DNA of 61,479 nt from Sphingomonas sp. 37zxx (lineage in GTDB: Bacteria; Pseudomonadota; Alphaproteobacteria; Sphingomonadales; Sphingomonadaceae): NCBI RefSeq assembly GCF_000786205.1, contig NZ_JROH01000014.1, positions 1 to 61,479 of the forward strand. The letters are read 5' to 3'. Positions 44,553-52,396 of the stretch are shown here, one piece after another; the first letter of the stretch is position 1; the number at the start of each line of letters is the position of its first letter. The notes beneath the pieces are model-generated. The model was not told where the DNA came from, ran no database searches, and worked only from the letters and a program-made list of their open reading frames with translations. A program made the position numbers and the translations under genes.

Positions 44553-45305
44553 TCACACCCAACTCGTCTGCATCCACACCATCATCGCATCGGAAAACAC
44601 CGTAAGGATGCCGCCGATCATGCTGGCGAACAGCGTCACGCCAAGCAGCAGGTTCAGCGGCTGCATCAGGAAAAACACCTGGATGGCGGGAGCCAGCCGG
44701 GTGGACAGGCCCAACGCCATGTTGAACACGATGCCATAGATCAGCAGCGGTGCCGAAAGGCTGATCGCCAGGCTCATCGCCTTGCCGATCGTCGTCACCG
44801 CCAGCATCGCGAAATCGGCAGCCGGCGGTAATACCCCGACCGGAAACAGCGCATAGGAACGAACGATCGCCGCGATCCACAGATGATGCAGCCCCGCCGC
44901 CATGCAGACGACGACCGCGGCGACGTTCACCAGTTTCGACAGCACCGCCGCCTGCCCGCCTTGCGCCGGATCATTGATCAGCGCCGACGACAGGCCGACT
45001 TGCAGGCTGATGATCGACCCCGCCATGGCGATGGCCATGAAGAAAATCTTGACGATCATGCCGATCGCCAGCCCGGTCAGGATCTCGGCGATCAGAATGC
45101 CGGGCAGCATCACGCTGTCGGCTGCCACCGGCGTAATCTTTGCGCCGATGATCGACCACAGGCCGGCACTCATCGACAGCGCGAGCATCAAGCGGATCTT
45201 GCCCGGCACCGCGTCTTCCGAAAAGACCGGCAACAGCATCAGGATCGCGCCGACGCGCGCAAACAGGATGAAGAAGGTCGCGGCCTGGGCCGGCAGATCG
45301 TCCAT
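44553..45305 (-). CDS. fliR: Flagellar export gate protein FliR
   Basis: 250 residues with about six membrane helices: FFILFARVGAILMLLPVFSED, and the characteristic AMAGSIISLQVGLSSALINDP (FliR signature) and MQPLNLLLGVTLFASM. Part of the FliPQR export gate. Confidence 0.95.
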   Translation of the reverse strand: MDDLPAQAATFFILFARVGAILMLLPVFSEDAVPGKIRLMLALSMSAGLWSIIGAKITPVAADSVMLPGILIAEILTGLAIGMIVKIFFMAIAMAGSIISLQVGLSSALINDPAQGGQAAVLSKLVNVAAVVVCMAAGLHHLWIAAIVRSYALFPVGVLPPAADFAMLAVTTIGKAMSLAISLSAPLLIYGIVFNMALGLSTRLAPAIQVFFLMQPLNLLLGVTLFASMIGGILTVFSDAMMVWMQTSWV

Positions 45306-45308
45306 GGC

Positions 45309-45572
45309 TCAACCGCGCACGATATGGTCGGTGATCAGCCCCATGAAGTTGCTGAGCGCCGTGCCGATCATCGGCAGGCACAACAGCATGACCAGCCCGA
45401 TCGCCATCAATTTGGGAACGAAGGTCAGGGTCATTTCCTGCACCTGCGTGAGCGCCTGGAACAACCCGATCACGACCCCCACCACCAGCGAGGTGATCAG
45501 CATCGGGCCGACGATCGTCAGCACCAGGATCATCGCGGCCTTGGCCAGTTCGATTGCGACGAACGAATCCAT
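45309..45572 (-). CDS. fliQ: Flagellar export gate protein FliQ
   Basis: 87 residues, two membrane helices (AAMILVLTIVGPMLITSLVVGVVIGLFQALTQVQEMTLTFVPKLMAIGLVMLL, with LFQALTQVQE as signature). Normal FliQ length. Lies between fliE and fliR with short gaps. Confidence 0.95.
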   Translation of the reverse strand: MDSFVAIELAKAAMILVLTIVGPMLITSLVVGVVIGLFQALTQVQEMTLTFVPKLMAIGLVMLLCLPMIGTALSNFMGLITDHIVRG

Positions 45573-45576
45573 CGCC

Positions 45577-45894
45577 CTAGATCTGCATCCGCATGATTTC
45601 GGAGTAGGCGTTCACCATCCGGTCACGCACCGCGACGACGGTGTCGAGCGCAGTCTCTGCCGCACCGACCGCGGTGACCACGTCGATCAGGTCGCCCTTG
45701 CCGGCAACCTGCTGGGCGCTTGCCGCCTCGGCGCTGCGCATCGAAGTGGCGGCATCGCCGATCAGCTTTTCCACCATGTTGCCAAAGGCGCCGCCGCTGT
45801 CGCCGGCGCCTTCGTTTTCGGTGATTGCCGGCGCCTTGCCAGCGCCGAGTACGCGGCCATAGGCCGATACCGCGTCCAATGCTCCAATAGACAT
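45577..45894 (-). CDS. fliE: Basal body protein FliE
   Basis: 105 residues. C-terminal AAETALDTVVAVRDRMVNAYSEIMRMQI is the FliE end motif. Joins MS ring and rod. Follows flgC by 11 nt. Confidence 0.93.
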   Translation of the reverse strand: MSIGALDAVSAYGRVLGAGKAPAITENEGAGDSGGAFGNMVEKLIGDAATSMRSAEAASAQQVAGKGDLIDVVTAVGAAETALDTVVAVRDRMVNAYSEIMRMQI

Positions 45895-45905
45895 GTTAGC
45901 AATCC

Positions 45906-46313
45906 TTATTTCAGAAGGTCGATGGTGCGCATCGTCAGGCCCTTGGCGGCCTCGATCGCGCTGAGATTGGCTTCATAGGATCGCTGCGCCGCCTTCATGT
46001 CGGCGGATTCGACCAATGAATTGACGTTGGGCATTTTGACATAGCCGGCAGCGTCGGCGGCCGGACTGCCGGGCTTGTACACGCGGCGAAAATCGCTTCT
46101 GTCGCTCTCGACCGACGCGACGGTCACGCCGGTAGCACCGGTCGAGCGATCCACCTCCGACTTGAAGCTTGGCATGCGCCGGCGATACGGGTCGCCGCCG
46201 GGCGTGCGCGAAACCGAGTCCGCATTGGCAAGGTTTTCGGCGATCACTCGCATGCGGAGCGACTGCGCCCGCAATCCCGATGCGGACACGCCCAACGAAG
46301 TTTTCAAATCCAT
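45906..46313 (-). CDS. flgC: Flagellar proximal rod protein FlgC
   Basis: 135 residues. MDLKTSLGVSASGLRAQSLRMRVIAENLANADS and the YVKMPNVNSLVESADMKAAQRSYEANLSAIEAAKGLTMRTIDLLK end identify FlgC. First gene of its operon. Confidence 0.95.
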   Translation of the reverse strand: MDLKTSLGVSASGLRAQSLRMRVIAENLANADSVSRTPGGDPYRRRMPSFKSEVDRSTGATGVTVASVESDRSDFRRVYKPGSPAADAAGYVKMPNVNSLVESADMKAAQRSYEANLSAIEAAKGLTMRTIDLLK

Positions 46314-46349
46314 TCATGGTCTCCGGTGGCCGAATTGGCCGTCGATTCA

Positions 46350-46368
46350 GTTATAGGCAAAAATTGCC
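46350..46368 (-). promoter_or_regulatory. flgC promoter with overlapping perfect inverted repeat
   Basis: Minus-strand CCTATAAC (46350-46357) overlapped by the perfect 13-bp repeat GGCAATTTTTGCC (46356-46368). Same overlapping layout as the flbT promoter. The repeat lies 27 nt upstream of the divergent fliN -10, so it could control both. Confidence 0.65.
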
Positions 46369-46395
46369 TAGCCCGGCGTCTTCGCGGAAACTTTT

Positions 46396-46403
46396 CCTAT
46401 AAT
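46396..46403 (+). promoter_or_regulatory. -10 element for the short fliN-fliO-fliP operon
   Basis: TTTTCCTATAATCC (8-mer CCTATAAT at 46396-46403) lies 23 nt upstream of the ATG and 12 nt before the AAGGAG ribosome site. No -35 of the TTGACA type is evident. Confidence 0.6.
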
Positions 46404-46426
46404 CCGACAAGAAGGAGATCGTGGCG

Positions 46427-46663
46427 ATGAGCGTGCTCGATGATATTTATGTGGACATGTCCATCGTTCTGGGGTCGGCGCAGGTGCCGATCCGCCAGAT
46501 CCTGAAAATGGGTCGCGGCGCGATGATCCCGCTGGATTGCGGCCATGAAGACCCCACTTTGGTCTATGTGAACGGCGAGCTGATCGCCAAGGGCAAGGTG
46601 ATGGTCGATGGCGACCAGATGTCGCTCGAAATCAGCGAAGTCGTGCAGCGGATCCGCAACTGA
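46427..46663 (+). CDS. Second, minimal FliN-like (SpoA domain) protein
   Basis: 78 residues from the ATG (a GTG two codons upstream is too close to AAGGAG). MSVLDDIYVDMSIVLGSAQVPIRQILKMGRGAMIPL to LVYVNGELIAKGKVMVDGDQMSLEISEVV is an almost bare SpoA domain with no N-terminal extension. May be a dedicated C-ring part or an export-linked FliN. Leads fliO-fliP; its stop overlaps the fliO ATG. Confidence 0.88.
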   Translation: MSVLDDIYVDMSIVLGSAQVPIRQILKMGRGAMIPLDCGHEDPTLVYVNGELIAKGKVMVDGDQMSLEISEVVQRIRN

Positions 46664-47343
46664 TGGATCCTTCGTCATTATTGCGGATGCTCGGTGGCCT
46701 GGCGGTGGTGCTGGCCATCCTGTCTGGCGCGCTGTGGATGGTTCGCCGCTTTGACCTGCGCCTGCCCGGTCGCGCCATCAGCAGCATCGACCGCCGTCTC
46801 GAGCTGATCGAGACGCTGCCGATCGATGGCAGGCGGATGATCGCCCTGGTCCGGCGCGATGGCCATGAGCATCTGATGCTGATCGCGCCCGAGGGTCACC
46901 TGATCATCGAAAACGCGATCACCAAGGATGCCACCGATATTGCCGCTGAGGAGGAACGGGCATTGGCTCGCGCCGAAGCCGCCGTCCGCCGCGAAGAACA
47001 GCGCGAGGCGCGCGCAGCGGCAGCCGCCGAAGCGGTCGAGAGTTTCTCGATCCTGGTCGATCGTGCCCGGCAACGGACCGCACCGGCCGCGGCTGCATTC
47101 ACCAGCGCGCTGGAACATGCCGCTCGTTCGATCGCCTCAGCGCGATCGGGCACCGCGCCTGTCGCTGCCACCGCCGCTGACGCAACCGTCGATCCGACCG
47201 GTGCATCGCCCGCCCCTCGAACCGAACCCGCTGCAGCGGCCCCGTCAACGGACGCGATGCAGCCACCCGTGCCCCTGCCAGGGGGCACGCGAACCAGACG
47301 CGCCACAGCCGTCGAAACACCGCAGGAGACGGACGTTGCGTAA
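46663..47343 (+). CDS. fliO: Flagellar biosynthesis protein FliO
   Basis: 226 residues. One N-terminal membrane helix (LGGLAVVLAILSGALWMV) followed by a FliO-type small beta domain (LELIETLPIDGRRMIALVRRDGHEHLMLIAPEGHLII) and a long alanine-rich disordered tail. FliO aids FliP assembly. The tail overlaps the start of fliP. Confidence 0.85.
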   Translation: MDPSSLLRMLGGLAVVLAILSGALWMVRRFDLRLPGRAISSIDRRLELIETLPIDGRRMIALVRRDGHEHLMLIAPEGHLIIENAITKDATDIAAEEERALARAEAAVRREEQREARAAAAAEAVESFSILVDRARQRTAPAAAAFTSALEHAARSIASARSGTAPVAATAADATVDPTGASPAPRTEPAAAAPSTDAMQPPVPLPGGTRTRRATAVETPQETDVA

Positions 47344-48070
47344 ATGGCCCCTGATGCTAGCCGGAGTCGCGATCGCGACGGCGGTGCCGACCTTGGCTTT
47401 TGCCCAGTCGGCAGCCATCAACCTTGGCGAAGGATCGGTTTCGAGCCGCGCGATCATGCTGGTCATGATGCTGACGGTGCTCAGCCTGGCTCCCGGAATC
47501 CTGATGACGGTCACGTCGTTCACCCGTATCGTGGTGGCGCTTTCGCTGCTGCGAACCGGGATCGGCGCACAGGGCGTGCCGCCCAACCCGGTCATCATCA
47601 GCCTCGCGCTGTTCCTGTCGTTCTTCGTGATGGCACCGACGTTTGAACAGGCATGGGAGCAGGGCGTATCGCCCTACAGCGCCGGCACGATGACCGAACA
47701 GGAAGCCTTCACCAAGACCGCCGAACCATTTCGGCAGTTCATGCTGAAACATGTTCGCACCGACGACCTGCGGCTATTTTCCCAATTGTCGGGCAAACCC
47801 CCGGTCACGCGCGCCGAAATGCCGCTGACCACGCTGATGCCCGCATTCATGATCTCGGAGCTTCGGCGCGCGTTCGAAATCGGCTTCCTGCTGCTGCTGC
47901 CGTTCCTGATCATCGATCTTGCGGTGTCGGCGGTGCTGATGGCGATGGGTATGATGATGCTGCCACCGCCGACCATCGCCCTGCCGATGAAGATCATCTT
48001 CTTCGTGCTGGTCGATGGCTGGGCGCTGGTCGCGGGGTCGCTGGTCAGGAGTTTTGGCGGGGTAAGTTGA
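47336..48070 (+). CDS. fliP: Flagellar export gate protein FliP
   Basis: 244 residues from a TTG start with AGGAG 7 nt upstream; the product reads (M)RKWPLMLAGVAIATAVPTLAFA, a signal peptide. Diagnostic FliP sequences: SLAPGILMTVTSFTRIVVALSLLRTGIGAQGVPPNPVIISLALFLSFFVMAP and FMISELRRAFEIGFLLLLPFLIIDLAVSAVLMAMGMMMLPP. Overlaps the fliO end by 8 nt and converges on the PilZ gene with 26 bp overlap. Confidence 0.96.
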   Translation: MRKWPLMLAGVAIATAVPTLAFAQSAAINLGEGSVSSRAIMLVMMLTVLSLAPGILMTVTSFTRIVVALSLLRTGIGAQGVPPNPVIISLALFLSFFVMAPTFEQAWEQGVSPYSAGTMTEQEAFTKTAEPFRQFMLKHVRTDDLRLFSQLSGKPPVTRAEMPLTTLMPAFMISELRRAFEIGFLLLLPFLIIDLAVSAVLMAMGMMMLPPPTIALPMKIIFFVLVDGWALVAGSLVRSFGGVS

Positions 48071-48704
48071 CGAGACTGGCACGCCCCCGCGCAAAGCGTT
48101 CGGGGCGTGCCAGCCACTGCGCCAGCTCGGCAAACCCCAGCTTTTCGGCAAAAGCCAGGCCGACCATATCGTCGCTGACCCAGCGCACCAGCGCGCGCCT
48201 GGACCCGAGCATCGGAATACACAGCACCACGCAATCACCAACGCCAAGCGTGCCGTTTGCCCGCACGCGCGCGCCGCCCTGTGAAACGTCGACCAGCACT
48301 GCCGCCGCGATATGGCCTTCATGGCGCACGACCACCGGGCAATCAGCGGTCAGCCTGGGTGCGCGTGGGACCACGCCATTGCGTACGCGCGGTGCCTTGG
48401 CCGGCGGGGCCAGCACTTGCGCGATGTCTACCGGCGCGATGAACCGAACCCCGGCCGAGCCATCCTTGGTCCAGACCACTTCGGATCGGACCGTCACGCC
48501 GTTTTTCAGCTCGACACAGATGGGCTGGCCGCGATCGACCGGGGCCAGCGTCTCGATCCGCATGCCGCCGGTGGAGATGTTACGAATGCGGCACAGATCG
48601 TCGCGCATGCCGTCGGAGAGGCGACCGACCAGGAAGATGGTCGTCAGACGGGCATCGCGCGACTTCAGCGCGGTGTCCTCGCGGGTGGGTGACGCTGCGG
48701 CCAT
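48045..48704 (-). CDS. Tandem PilZ-domain c-di-GMP effector
   Basis: 219 residues from MAAASPTREDTALKSR with AAAGGAG upstream. Two PilZ domains: the first shows RDARLT and NISTGGM (D/NxSxxG), the second RAPRLTADCPV and DVSQGGARV. Likely binds c-di-GMP and slows or reorients the motor, as YcgR-type proteins do, although two PilZ repeats rather than a YcgR-N domain are seen. Last gene of the motA operon. Confidence 0.8.
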   Translation of the reverse strand: MAAASPTREDTALKSRDARLTTIFLVGRLSDGMRDDLCRIRNISTGGMRIETLAPVDRGQPICVELKNGVTVRSEVVWTKDGSAGVRFIAPVDIAQVLAPPAKAPRVRNGVVPRAPRLTADCPVVVRHEGHIAAAVLVDVSQGGARVRANGTLGVGDCVVLCIPMLGSRRALVRWVSDDMVGLAFAEKLGFAELAQWLARPERFARGRASLVNLPRQNS

Positions 48705-48760
48705 GTCCAACACTCCTTTGCGAAAAACAATCGATCTGCGGGCATAGGAACGCGCCCGTG

Positions 48761-49201
48761 TCATGCCGGGCCGGCCTGCGTGATGACGACCCGGCGAACC
48801 ACCTTGGGGCCGAACGCTTCATCTGCCGACGCCTTCACCAGCTTGCGAAAAACCTCCAGATTGGGAAGCATGCCGTCAGGGCCGCTGGCCATCGGCGCGC
48901 GAAACGTACGCATGTTGATGGCGTTCAGCAGCACCGGCATGCGCGGCGTCACGAATGCCGCATCCTCCTCGTTCGTTTCCAATTGCACGTCGAACTGAAC
49001 GTAGCCCGACAGCCGCCCGTCAGCATATACCAGCGGGGCGAGGATCTTGCCGGTCGGGGTAAAGCTGGTCGTCATCTCGGCGACAGGCTGTTCGGGCTGG
49101 GCTTCGGACGCGGGCATCAGCGTTCGCACGCCGAACGCGGCACCGCCACCGACGCCAATTCCCGCCAGTGCCAGCAGCGGCAGCGCTAATACTGGTTTCA
49201 C
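48761..49201 (-). CDS. FliL-like membrane-anchored periplasmic protein
   Basis: 146 residues: one N-terminal membrane helix (LALPLLALAGIGVGGGAAFGV) and a periplasmic domain with LVYADGRLSGYVQFDVQLETN, then PMASGPDGMLPNLEVFRKLVKASADEAFGPKVVRRVVITQ. The outline resembles FliL but is too diverged to be sure. It follows motB by 13 nt, so a stator-associated role is plausible. Confidence 0.6.
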   Translation of the reverse strand: MKPVLALPLLALAGIGVGGGAAFGVRTLMPASEAQPEQPVAEMTTSFTPTGKILAPLVYADGRLSGYVQFDVQLETNEEDAAFVTPRMPVLLNAINMRTFRAPMASGPDGMLPNLEVFRKLVKASADEAFGPKVVRRVVITQAGPA

Positions 49202-49214
49202 TCCTGGTCCAATC

Positions 49215-50075
49215 TCAAAATTTGAAGCTTGTATCGCTGGGCAGCGTCGGTGCTTCGCCCACGGCGATGATGGTGATGCGGCGATTTTCGGGGCGGTCGG
49301 GCTGGCCGGGATACACAGGCTGCGTACCTGCCAGCGCGACGACCTCGGTAAAGCGGTCAGGCGTCAGCCCTGCGGCGATCATCGTAGATCGCGCCGCCAG
49401 TGCACGCTCGCTCGACAGCCGCCAATTCGCGTCGCTCTGGCCGCCGATGGCGTCGGTATGCCCCTCGATCGCGATCTGCGCGCCCGATGGTGCCATCTTG
49501 CGCGCAACCGTGGAAAGCATGACGCGAGCGAAAGGGTTGAGCGTGGCAGTGCCGGCGACGAACATCGACCGGCCCTTGGTATCCATCAGCGTGATCCGCA
49601 CGCCTTCGCGGTCGGTTTCGACGCGCATGCTGCTTTGGTTGTCGGGCTGTGTTTCGAGTGCGACCCGCAGTTCCGCCGCCATGATCCGCATCGATGCATC
49701 AGGTGCGGTAGCGGTCGCCCCGCGCCCCTTGCCGCTTTGCGTTTGGGGGGTGCTGGCTGGCTGGCGCGCCCGATTGGTATCGGCGGGGGCCTTGCGGGGT
49801 TGCCCCCCGGCCACGGGCCGGCTGCCTGCCGCCGAAGACATCGGGGCGGACGACACCGAATTCGGGCTTTCGGGCGAGAAATACTCGGCCAGTCCCTTCA
49901 ACTGTGCCTTGTCGGGATTGGCAAGCAACCAGAGCAGCATGAAAAAGGCCATCATCGCGGTCACGAAATCGGCATAGGCGACCTTCCACGCGCCGCCATG
50001 ATGCGCCGCATGGCCGCCCTTCTTTACCTTGCGGATGACAATCGTCGGTTCTTTTGCCTTGGGTGCGAGCGCCAT
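49215..50075 (-). CDS. motB: Stator protein MotB
   Basis: 286 residues. Short cytoplasmic N-terminus, then a membrane helix with the proton-binding aspartate D36 (AYADFVTAMMAFFMLLWLLA), a proline-rich plug/linker, and a C-terminal OmpA-like peptidoglycan-binding domain (EGHTDAIGGQSDANWRLSSERALAARSTM, then RPENRRITI). With MotA forms the proton-driven stator. motA is at the far end of the same operon. Confidence 0.95.
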   Translation of the reverse strand: MALAPKAKEPTIVIRKVKKGGHAAHHGGAWKVAYADFVTAMMAFFMLLWLLANPDKAQLKGLAEYFSPESPNSVSSAPMSSAAGSRPVAGGQPRKAPADTNRARQPASTPQTQSGKGRGATATAPDASMRIMAAELRVALETQPDNQSSMRVETDREGVRITLMDTKGRSMFVAGTATLNPFARVMLSTVARKMAPSGAQIAIEGHTDAIGGQSDANWRLSSERALAARSTMIAAGLTPDRFTEVVALAGTQPVYPGQPDRPENRRITIIAVGEAPTLPSDTSFKF

Positions 50076-50081
50076 GACCGA

Positions 50082-50375
50082 TCAGGCCGCCAGCGACAGC
50101 GCCGAGCGCAGCTTGTCCTGCACGATACCCAGCCGAACCTGGCTGACCGCGTCCACCGACTTGGCGCCTTTTGCCATCCGGTCGAGCAGATCGGCACTCT
50201 CGTCAGCGCGCTGGATGACCAGGTCAAAGGTCTGGAGCTGTTCCATATACGCCATGGCAAACGCCTCGTCGGACACCAACGTGTCCGCAAGCTGCTCGAT
50301 CAGCATCCGTACATCGCGGATTTCGGTCGCGATGGCAGCATAGAGCGTCCCGGCGAGGTTATCGATTTGTGCCAT
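50082..50375 (-). CDS. cheT: CheT/CheZ-like candidate with DxxxQ motif
   Basis: 97-residue all-helical protein. FDLVIQ at residues 50-55 gives D51-x-x-x-Q55, the motif CheZ uses to promote CheY-P hydrolysis. It follows cheD (54-nt gap), the place where Sinorhizobium cheT (orf10, reported to carry DxxxQ) lies. Likely a CheY-P phosphatase. Assigned by motif and position only. Confidence 0.55.
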   Translation of the reverse strand: MAQIDNLAGTLYAAIATEIRDVRMLIEQLADTLVSDEAFAMAYMEQLQTFDLVIQRADESADLLDRMAKGAKSVDAVSQVRLGIVQDKLRSALSLAA

Positions 50376-50429
50376 AGCTCTTGAAGCCTGTTCCGAAGTG
50401 CTGAAAGAAAACCGACGCCAGCGACGCGA

Positions 50430-50951
50430 TTAGAACAATTCCAGATCGCCATCGCCTGCCGGCAACACCACCGGCGCGCGAACGATCTTGGGTGGCTCGG
50501 CAACCGCACGCGAGCGGGCCTTGCCTTCATAGGGTATGAATTCCACGCGCCGGGCATGCGTGCCGCCCAGATCGCAGTGACCGATCGCAATGCCCTCGGT
50601 TTCCATGAACCTGCGGGCAAAGGCCGCGTTGTTGGCGCCGATCGACCCCAGCCCGGCAATGATGTTGGCCCCACCATAAAGATGGGCGCGCATGCGCGAG
50701 CGCGATGCGCCCTTGCGCATCAGGGCATTGATCAACAGCTCCATGGCATGCACGCCATAGCGCTGCAGATCGGCTTGTCGGATATCGTCGTCCTTGCCCG
50801 GTTCCCCCAGCAGGAAATGGTTCATGCCCCCGACGCGGCTCTCGGGATCCTGCAAGCATACCGCCACACACGATCCCAGCAATGTCGAGATCACCACGTC
50901 CGGATCACCGGATACGTGGTTCTCACCCTGGATGATGGAAACGCGGCGCAT
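50430..50951 (-). CDS. cheD: Chemoreceptor glutamine deamidase CheD
   Basis: 173 residues. STLLGSCVAVCLQD (catalytic Cys in GSCVAVC), GGMNHFLLGE and the YGGANIIAG region are CheD hallmarks. Deamidates receptor glutamines and interacts with CheC/CheY in other bacteria. Starts 4 nt after cheY2. Confidence 0.93.
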   Translation of the reverse strand: MRRVSIIQGENHVSGDPDVVISTLLGSCVAVCLQDPESRVGGMNHFLLGEPGKDDDIRQADLQRYGVHAMELLINALMRKGASRSRMRAHLYGGANIIAGLGSIGANNAAFARRFMETEGIAIGHCDLGGTHARRVEFIPYEGKARSRAVAEPPKIVRAPVVLPAGDGDLELF

Positions 50952-50955
50952 GGCG

Positions 50956-51345
50956 TTAAGACAATTCGCCGAAGACGCGCTCGATCTTTTCCTTGAGCGC
51001 GGCTGCGGAAAACGGCTTCACGACGTAGTTGTTCACTCCCAATGCAGCGGCCTTCTGCACAATGTCGCGATCGGCAGAGCCGGTCAGCATGATGAATACA
51101 GTTTTCCCGATCACAGGATCTTTACGCACTTCCTCCAGGAACTGCAGACCGTCCATGTCTGGCATGTTGTAATCCGAAATGATCAGGTGGACCCGATCCG
51201 AACGGATCGCGCCAAGGGCGTCCACCGGGCCAGCCTTGTCGCGAATATCCTTGAACCCCAAATCTTGCAGGGTACGGCGGATCATCGCGCGCATGCTGGT
51301 CTGGTCATCGACCACCATCACCTTGATTGCAGCTGCGGCTGGCAT
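50956..51345 (-). CDS. cheY2: Chemotaxis response regulator CheY (copy 2)
   Basis: 129 residues from MPAAAAIKVMVVDDQTSMRAM. A single receiver domain with the acidic pair DD, phosphoacceptor D in SDYNMPDMDGLQF, the T/S of MLTGS and K of VVKPF. Either this or cheY1 should bind FliM; the other likely acts as a phosphate sink, as in Sinorhizobium. Confidence 0.93.
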   Translation of the reverse strand: MPAAAAIKVMVVDDQTSMRAMIRRTLQDLGFKDIRDKAGPVDALGAIRSDRVHLIISDYNMPDMDGLQFLEEVRKDPVIGKTVFIMLTGSADRDIVQKAAALGVNNYVVKPFSAAALKEKIERVFGELS

Positions 51346-51361
51346 CAATCGCTTCCAAACT

Positions 51362-52396
51362 TCATTTGCGGCATGCGCCGAGGATAGCCCCGGGCATGGC
51401 GGTTAAGGCAATTTCGCGCTCCACGGCGCCCAGCGCGAACGCTGCGCGCGGCATGCCGTAGACGACACAGGTTTCCTTGCTCTGGCCAAGCGTGCGAGCA
51501 CCGGCCTGTCGCATCGCGAGCATCCCGGCGGCACCGTCGGAGCCCATGCCGGTCAGCATGACGCCGACCGCCGATGGACCAAGCTGTGCGACCGAGTGGA
51601 GCAAGACGTCCACCGACGGGCGATGGCCGCTATAGGGCTCAGCCGCCCGCAATTTGATCCGACCGTGAATGCCCCCAATCAGTTCCATATGTCTTGACCC
51701 CCCAGGAGCAATATAGACGGTCCCGGTGGCGATCGGCGTCCCATCCTGCGCTTCTACGACGTTAAGCGCACACTCGCCGTTCAGACGTGCGGCGAAGCCC
51801 GGCGTGAAGGCGGCCGGCATGTGCTGGACCACCAGAATCGGCGGGCAATGCACCGGCAGCGCCTTCAGGATGTGGAACAATGCCTCGACCCCGCCGGTCG
51901 ATGCGCCGATCGCGATCACCACGTCGCGCAAGGTGCCGGGCGGCGATGGCTTGAGCGGCGTACCCGCATCCGCTGCACGCTGCACCGTCGATCGCGCTGC
52001 GGCCTTCACCGTCGCACACAGCCGCTCCGAACTCAGCGCAATGTCCAGCGGGTTGCCCGTCGGCTTGGCGATACAGTCGACCGCGCCCAGGCGAAGTGCC
52101 TCGATCGTAGCCTCGGCCCCACGCGCGGTAAGCGTCGAGCACATGACCACCGGCATCGGCCGCAGGCGCATGATCCGTTCGAGAAACGACAGGCCATCCA
52201 TGCCCGGCATTTCGATGTCGAGCGTGATGACGTCGGGGTTGAGTTCCTTGATCATCGCCCGTGCCACTTCGGGCTCAGGGGCGACACCGACCACTTCAAT
52301 CTCACGATCGGCTGACAGCGTGCGTTTCAACACGGCGCGCATCGATGCGCTGTCGTCGACGATCAATACCCGTACAGGAGGTTGCATCTGCGTCAT
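51362..52396 (-). CDS. cheB: Receptor methylesterase CheB
   Basis: 344 residues. N-terminal receiver (LIVDDSASMRAVL, TLDIEMPGMDGL, KPTGNP), then a methylesterase domain with the catalytic Ser in IGASTGG, His in VVQHMP and Asp in GMGSDGA. The start overlaps the cheR stop (ATGA). Thirteen upstream codons are discarded. Confidence 0.96.
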   Translation of the reverse strand: MTQMQPPVRVLIVDDSASMRAVLKRTLSADREIEVVGVAPEPEVARAMIKELNPDVITLDIEMPGMDGLSFLERIMRLRPMPVVMCSTLTARGAEATIEALRLGAVDCIAKPTGNPLDIALSSERLCATVKAAARSTVQRAADAGTPLKPSPPGTLRDVVIAIGASTGGVEALFHILKALPVHCPPILVVQHMPAAFTPGFAARLNGECALNVVEAQDGTPIATGTVYIAPGGSRHMELIGGIHGRIKLRAAEPYSGHRPSVDVLLHSVAQLGPSAVGVMLTGMGSDGAAGMLAMRQAGARTLGQSKETCVVYGMPRAAFALGAVEREIALTAMPGAILGACRK

